7,305 nucleotides of DNA from Ardenticatenales bacterium (GTDB taxonomy: Bacteria; Chloroflexota; Anaerolineae; Promineifilales; UBA4811), in contig WSZX01000188.1 of assembly GCA_013139935.1 (NCBI GenBank), positions 1 through 7,305 of the forward strand. The letters run 5' to 3'. Under the pieces are notes generated by a model. The model was given only the letters and a program-made list of their open reading frames with translations. It was not told where the DNA came from and ran no database searches. Position numbers and translations under genes: made by a program. This document shows, one piece after another, positions 5,697-7,305 of this stretch; the stretch's first letter is position 1; every line of letters starts with the position of its first letter.

Positions 5697-5749
5697 CGGC
5701 GCCTCGACGGTTTGTCTGCACTCACACGCTAGTTGGGTTGATGCTTCTC

Positions 5750-5758
5750 TGGTAGAAT
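5750..5758 (+). promoter_or_regulatory. Predicted extended -10 promoter for NDH-2
   Basis: TGGTAGAAT (5750-5758) combines an upstream TG with the -10 hexamer TAGAAT. The -35 region (TAGTTG at 5730-5735, 17-base spacer) is poor, as often with extended -10 promoters. Transcription would begin near 5765, close to the ribosome binding site GAGGGAG (5764-5770), giving a very short leader that may begin within the site itself, so a start elsewhere is possible. Confidence 0.4.
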
Positions 5759-5777
5759 CGCCTGAGGGAGATTATTG

Positions 5778-7097
5778 ATGGCAGATTCTCGGCCCGTTGT
5801 GGCCATTGTTGGTGCGGGCTTTGGCGGCCTGCGGGCTGCCCAGGCGTTGAGCCGTGCGCCGGTGAAGGTTGTGCTGGTGGATAGGCGCAACTATCATCTC
5901 TTCCAGCCTTTGCTCTACCAGGTTGCCACGGCCGGTCTGGCTCCGGGAGAGATAGCGTATCCGGTGCGGGCCATCCTGCGCAACCAGCGCAACCTGGAGT
6001 TCCGGCTGGCCGAGGTGACCGGTGTCGAATTGACCGAGGGTCGGTTGATCACCTCCACTGGGACGGTAGATTATGACTACCTTATCCTAGCTTTTGGGGC
6101 AGAGACCAACTACTATGGACTGGAGTCGATAGCAGTCCATAGTTTTGGCCTCAAGGACCTGGATGATGCGGTTGCCATTCGAAACCACGTGCTGCGGATG
6201 TTCGAGTTGGCAGCGCAAGAGGGCAACCCCGAAATACGCCAGGCGATGTTGACCTTTGCGGTGGTTGGTGGAGGGCCAACCGGAGTGGAGAGCGCTGGGG
6301 CGCTGGCGGAGTTGACCCGGCTGGCGCAGTTGAAGGATTTTGCCGAGCTGAATCCCAAGGACCTGCGCGTGATCCTGCTAGAGGCATCTGATCGGTTGTT
6401 GGCTGGGATGCCAGAGACGCTGCGCGAGGCCACGGCCGAGACGTTATGGCGCAAACATGTCGAAGTGCGCTTTGGCGCAACCGTGACCGATTTCAATGGC
6501 CGTGAGCTCTTTCTCAAGAGCGGTGAAGTGATCCCGGCGCGCACGTTGATTTGGGCGGCCGGGGCGCGCACGGTGCGTTTGGCGAACTCGCTCGGTGTCG
6601 TGCAGTCCAGCCTGGGGCGGGTCGTGGTAGCACCAACGCTTCAACTGCCTGCCTATCCTAAAGTGTATACCATTGGGGACGCCGCCTATTGGGAGATTGA
6701 CGGAGAACCGCTGCCAATGGTCGCCCCGGTGGCGGTGCAGCAGGCCAACATAGCAGCCGGAAACATCATCCGCGCGCTGGGTGGCAAACCGCCAGAGGAA
6801 TTCGAGTACCGTAACCCTGGATCGCTGGCGACGATTGGTCGCAACGCGGCCGTCGTGCAGTTGGGCAGGTTCCACTTTAGGGGTTTTCTGGGGTGGCTGA
6901 TCTGGCTGACCATCCACCTCATGCGACTGGTTGGTTTTCGCAATCGGCTCATGGTGCTGATCGACTGGGCGTGGGACTACTTTTTTTACGACCGGGCAGT
7001 GAGGGTGATCATGCCGGAAGGTCGGTGGCCCTGGACGACGGGAAACGAGCAGAACTCTGGAACGCCAGAGAGAGATGGCCTCTATCGCGGGCAATAG
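5778..7097 (+). CDS. ndh: Type II NADH:quinone oxidoreductase (NDH-2), FAD-dependent
   Basis: The 439-residue flavoprotein oxidises NADH and reduces membrane quinone without pumping protons. Residues 7-17 hold the FAD dinucleotide motif (VAIVGAGFGGL), followed by RRNYHLFQPLLYQVATAG at 36-53. The NADH-binding Rossmann motif VVGGGPTGVESAGALAEL is at 162-179. The second FAD contact is YTIGDAAY at 297-304, then the quinone-site AxxAxQ-type APVAVQQANIAA at 316-327 and LATIGRNAAVVQLG at 350-363. Residues 367-405 form the amphipathic and aromatic membrane-binding C-terminal part (FLGWLIWLTIHLMRLVGF, then DWAWDYFFYDRAV). Length fits the family. The ATG at 5778 is preceded by GAGGGAG with seven bases of spacing, and a TTG directly before it is less likely. 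It has its own predicted promoter, follows the ferredoxin after a 304-base spacer, and ends in an unconserved hydrophilic tail. Confidence 0.95.
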   Translation: MADSRPVVAIVGAGFGGLRAAQALSRAPVKVVLVDRRNYHLFQPLLYQVATAGLAPGEIAYPVRAILRNQRNLEFRLAEVTGVELTEGRLITSTGTVDYDYLILAFGAETNYYGLESIAVHSFGLKDLDDAVAIRNHVLRMFELAAQEGNPEIRQAMLTFAVVGGGPTGVESAGALAELTRLAQLKDFAELNPKDLRVILLEASDRLLAGMPETLREATAETLWRKHVEVRFGATVTDFNGRELFLKSGEVIPARTLIWAAGARTVRLANSLGVVQSSLGRVVVAPTLQLPAYPKVYTIGDAAYWEIDGEPLPMVAPVAVQQANIAAGNIIRALGGKPPEEFEYRNPGSLATIGRNAAVVQLGRFHFRGFLGWLIWLTIHLMRLVGFRNRLMVLIDWAWDYFFYDRAVRVIMPEGRWPWTTGNEQNSGTPERDGLYRGQ

Positions 7098-7138
7098 TGG
7101 CGCCCGGTGGAGCTAGCCTGTTCCTTGGGAGGGGGCCG

Positions 7139-7147
7139 TGCCATAAT
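7139..7147 (+). promoter_or_regulatory. Predicted extended -10 promoter upstream of the gene at the right edge
   Basis: TGCCATAAT (7139-7147) has the TG-N-CATAAT form of an extended -10. No good -35 is seen. A transcript from about 7154 would have a leader of some 130 bases to the ATG at 7288, including a possible 33-codon frame (7183-7284). Confidence 0.3.
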
Positions 7148-7287
7148 GCTGGCAATCCCTATTCGCTGACTCGAGTGTGGTGATGATGCCTATCGAGCCC
7201 CGTTCTCACGCGAGCACCACCTTTCTCTTTCGATCGACTGTGGCCTCGGTGTTCATCCCCGTGTTTCCTCGCCGAGAGAGGTGACTG

Positions 7288-7305
7288 ATGTTCGGACAAG
7301 AGTTC
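7288..7305 (+). CDS. Start of a gene cut by the window edge (MFGQEF...)
   Basis: An ATG at 7288 is followed by open codons for MFGQEF up to the last base. GAGAGAGGTGA (7274-7284) just upstream is one of the best ribosome binding site matches in the window, with GAGG six bases before the ATG. Only six residues are visible, so no product can be named. It may be an independent unit, since a possible promoter lies at 7139-7147. Confidence 0.45.

Noticed and set aside
5216..5725. 169-codon open frame on the minus strand over the ferredoxin and spacer
   Set aside because: Antisense to the ferredoxin with its eight ordered Cys. It contains no motif and would cover the shared promoter and hairpins.
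5299..5778. 159-codon plus-strand frame covering the spacer up to NDH-2
   Set aside because: Out of frame with the ferredoxin over its first third, basic and low-complexity, without ribosome binding site. It runs through hairpins and the NDH-2 promoter.
1236..7305. Classical Fnr/Dnr (TTGAT-N4-ATCAA) or HcpR-type operators in the intergenic regions
   Set aside because: Several TTGAT or GTCAA half sites occur, but none has its partner at the right spacing.

Overview
The window looks like chromosome of a moderately GC-rich bacterium, most likely a member of Chloroflexota (Anaerolineae/Caldilineae-like). This placement is an inference. It rests on the gene mix (DUF438-hemerythrin-PAS protein, DUF166/DfsP protein, type II NADH dehydrogenase, Crp/Fnr regulator of a type I associate with that phylum) and on a dense scatter of the palindrome CGGCCG through the genes. 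No mobile element, rRNA, tRNA or CRISPR array was found.

Layout. (a) 1-1235, + strand: a tightly packed three-gene run. It holds the 3' end of a small Cys-rich (zinc-ribbon-like) protein, a MoaD/ThiS-type beta-grasp protein without the usual C-terminal GlyGly, and a class I SAM-dependent methyltransferase whose start overlaps the preceding stop. (b) 1364-2005, +: an unidentified protein with about seven membrane segments, with its own extended -10 promoter and a strong ribosome binding site. (c) 2006-2330: no intact gene, but pieces of a small membrane protein spread over three frames, whose last stop overlaps the next start (ATGA). This looks like a decayed gene. (d) 2331-4420, +: a DUF438-hemerythrin-PAS protein followed by a DUF166 (DfsP-type) protein. 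The 89-base gap between them holds mutually exclusive hairpins. (e) 4466-5140, - strand: a Crp/Fnr-family regulator, convergent with the DUF166 gene. (f) 5258-5473, +: a small 2x[4Fe-4S] ferredoxin, divergent from the regulator; the two appear to share one symmetrical -10 element. (g) 5474-5777: hairpin-rich spacer ending in a promoter. (h) 5778-7097, +: a type II NADH:quinone oxidoreductase. (i) 7098-7305: leader of a further gene whose first codons start at 7288.

How the parts may fit. A diiron (hemerythrin) plus PAS sensor-like protein, a Crp/Fnr regulator, a ferredoxin and NDH-2 all deal with electron flow or with sensing O2, NO or redox state. The regulator sits between these genes and is divergent from the ferredoxin, so a redox- or gas-responsive local regulon is a reasonable hypothesis, not a demonstrated one. 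The separate run at the left edge has the look of a metal- or pterin-cofactor accessory operon, but its main enzyme, if any, lies outside the window.
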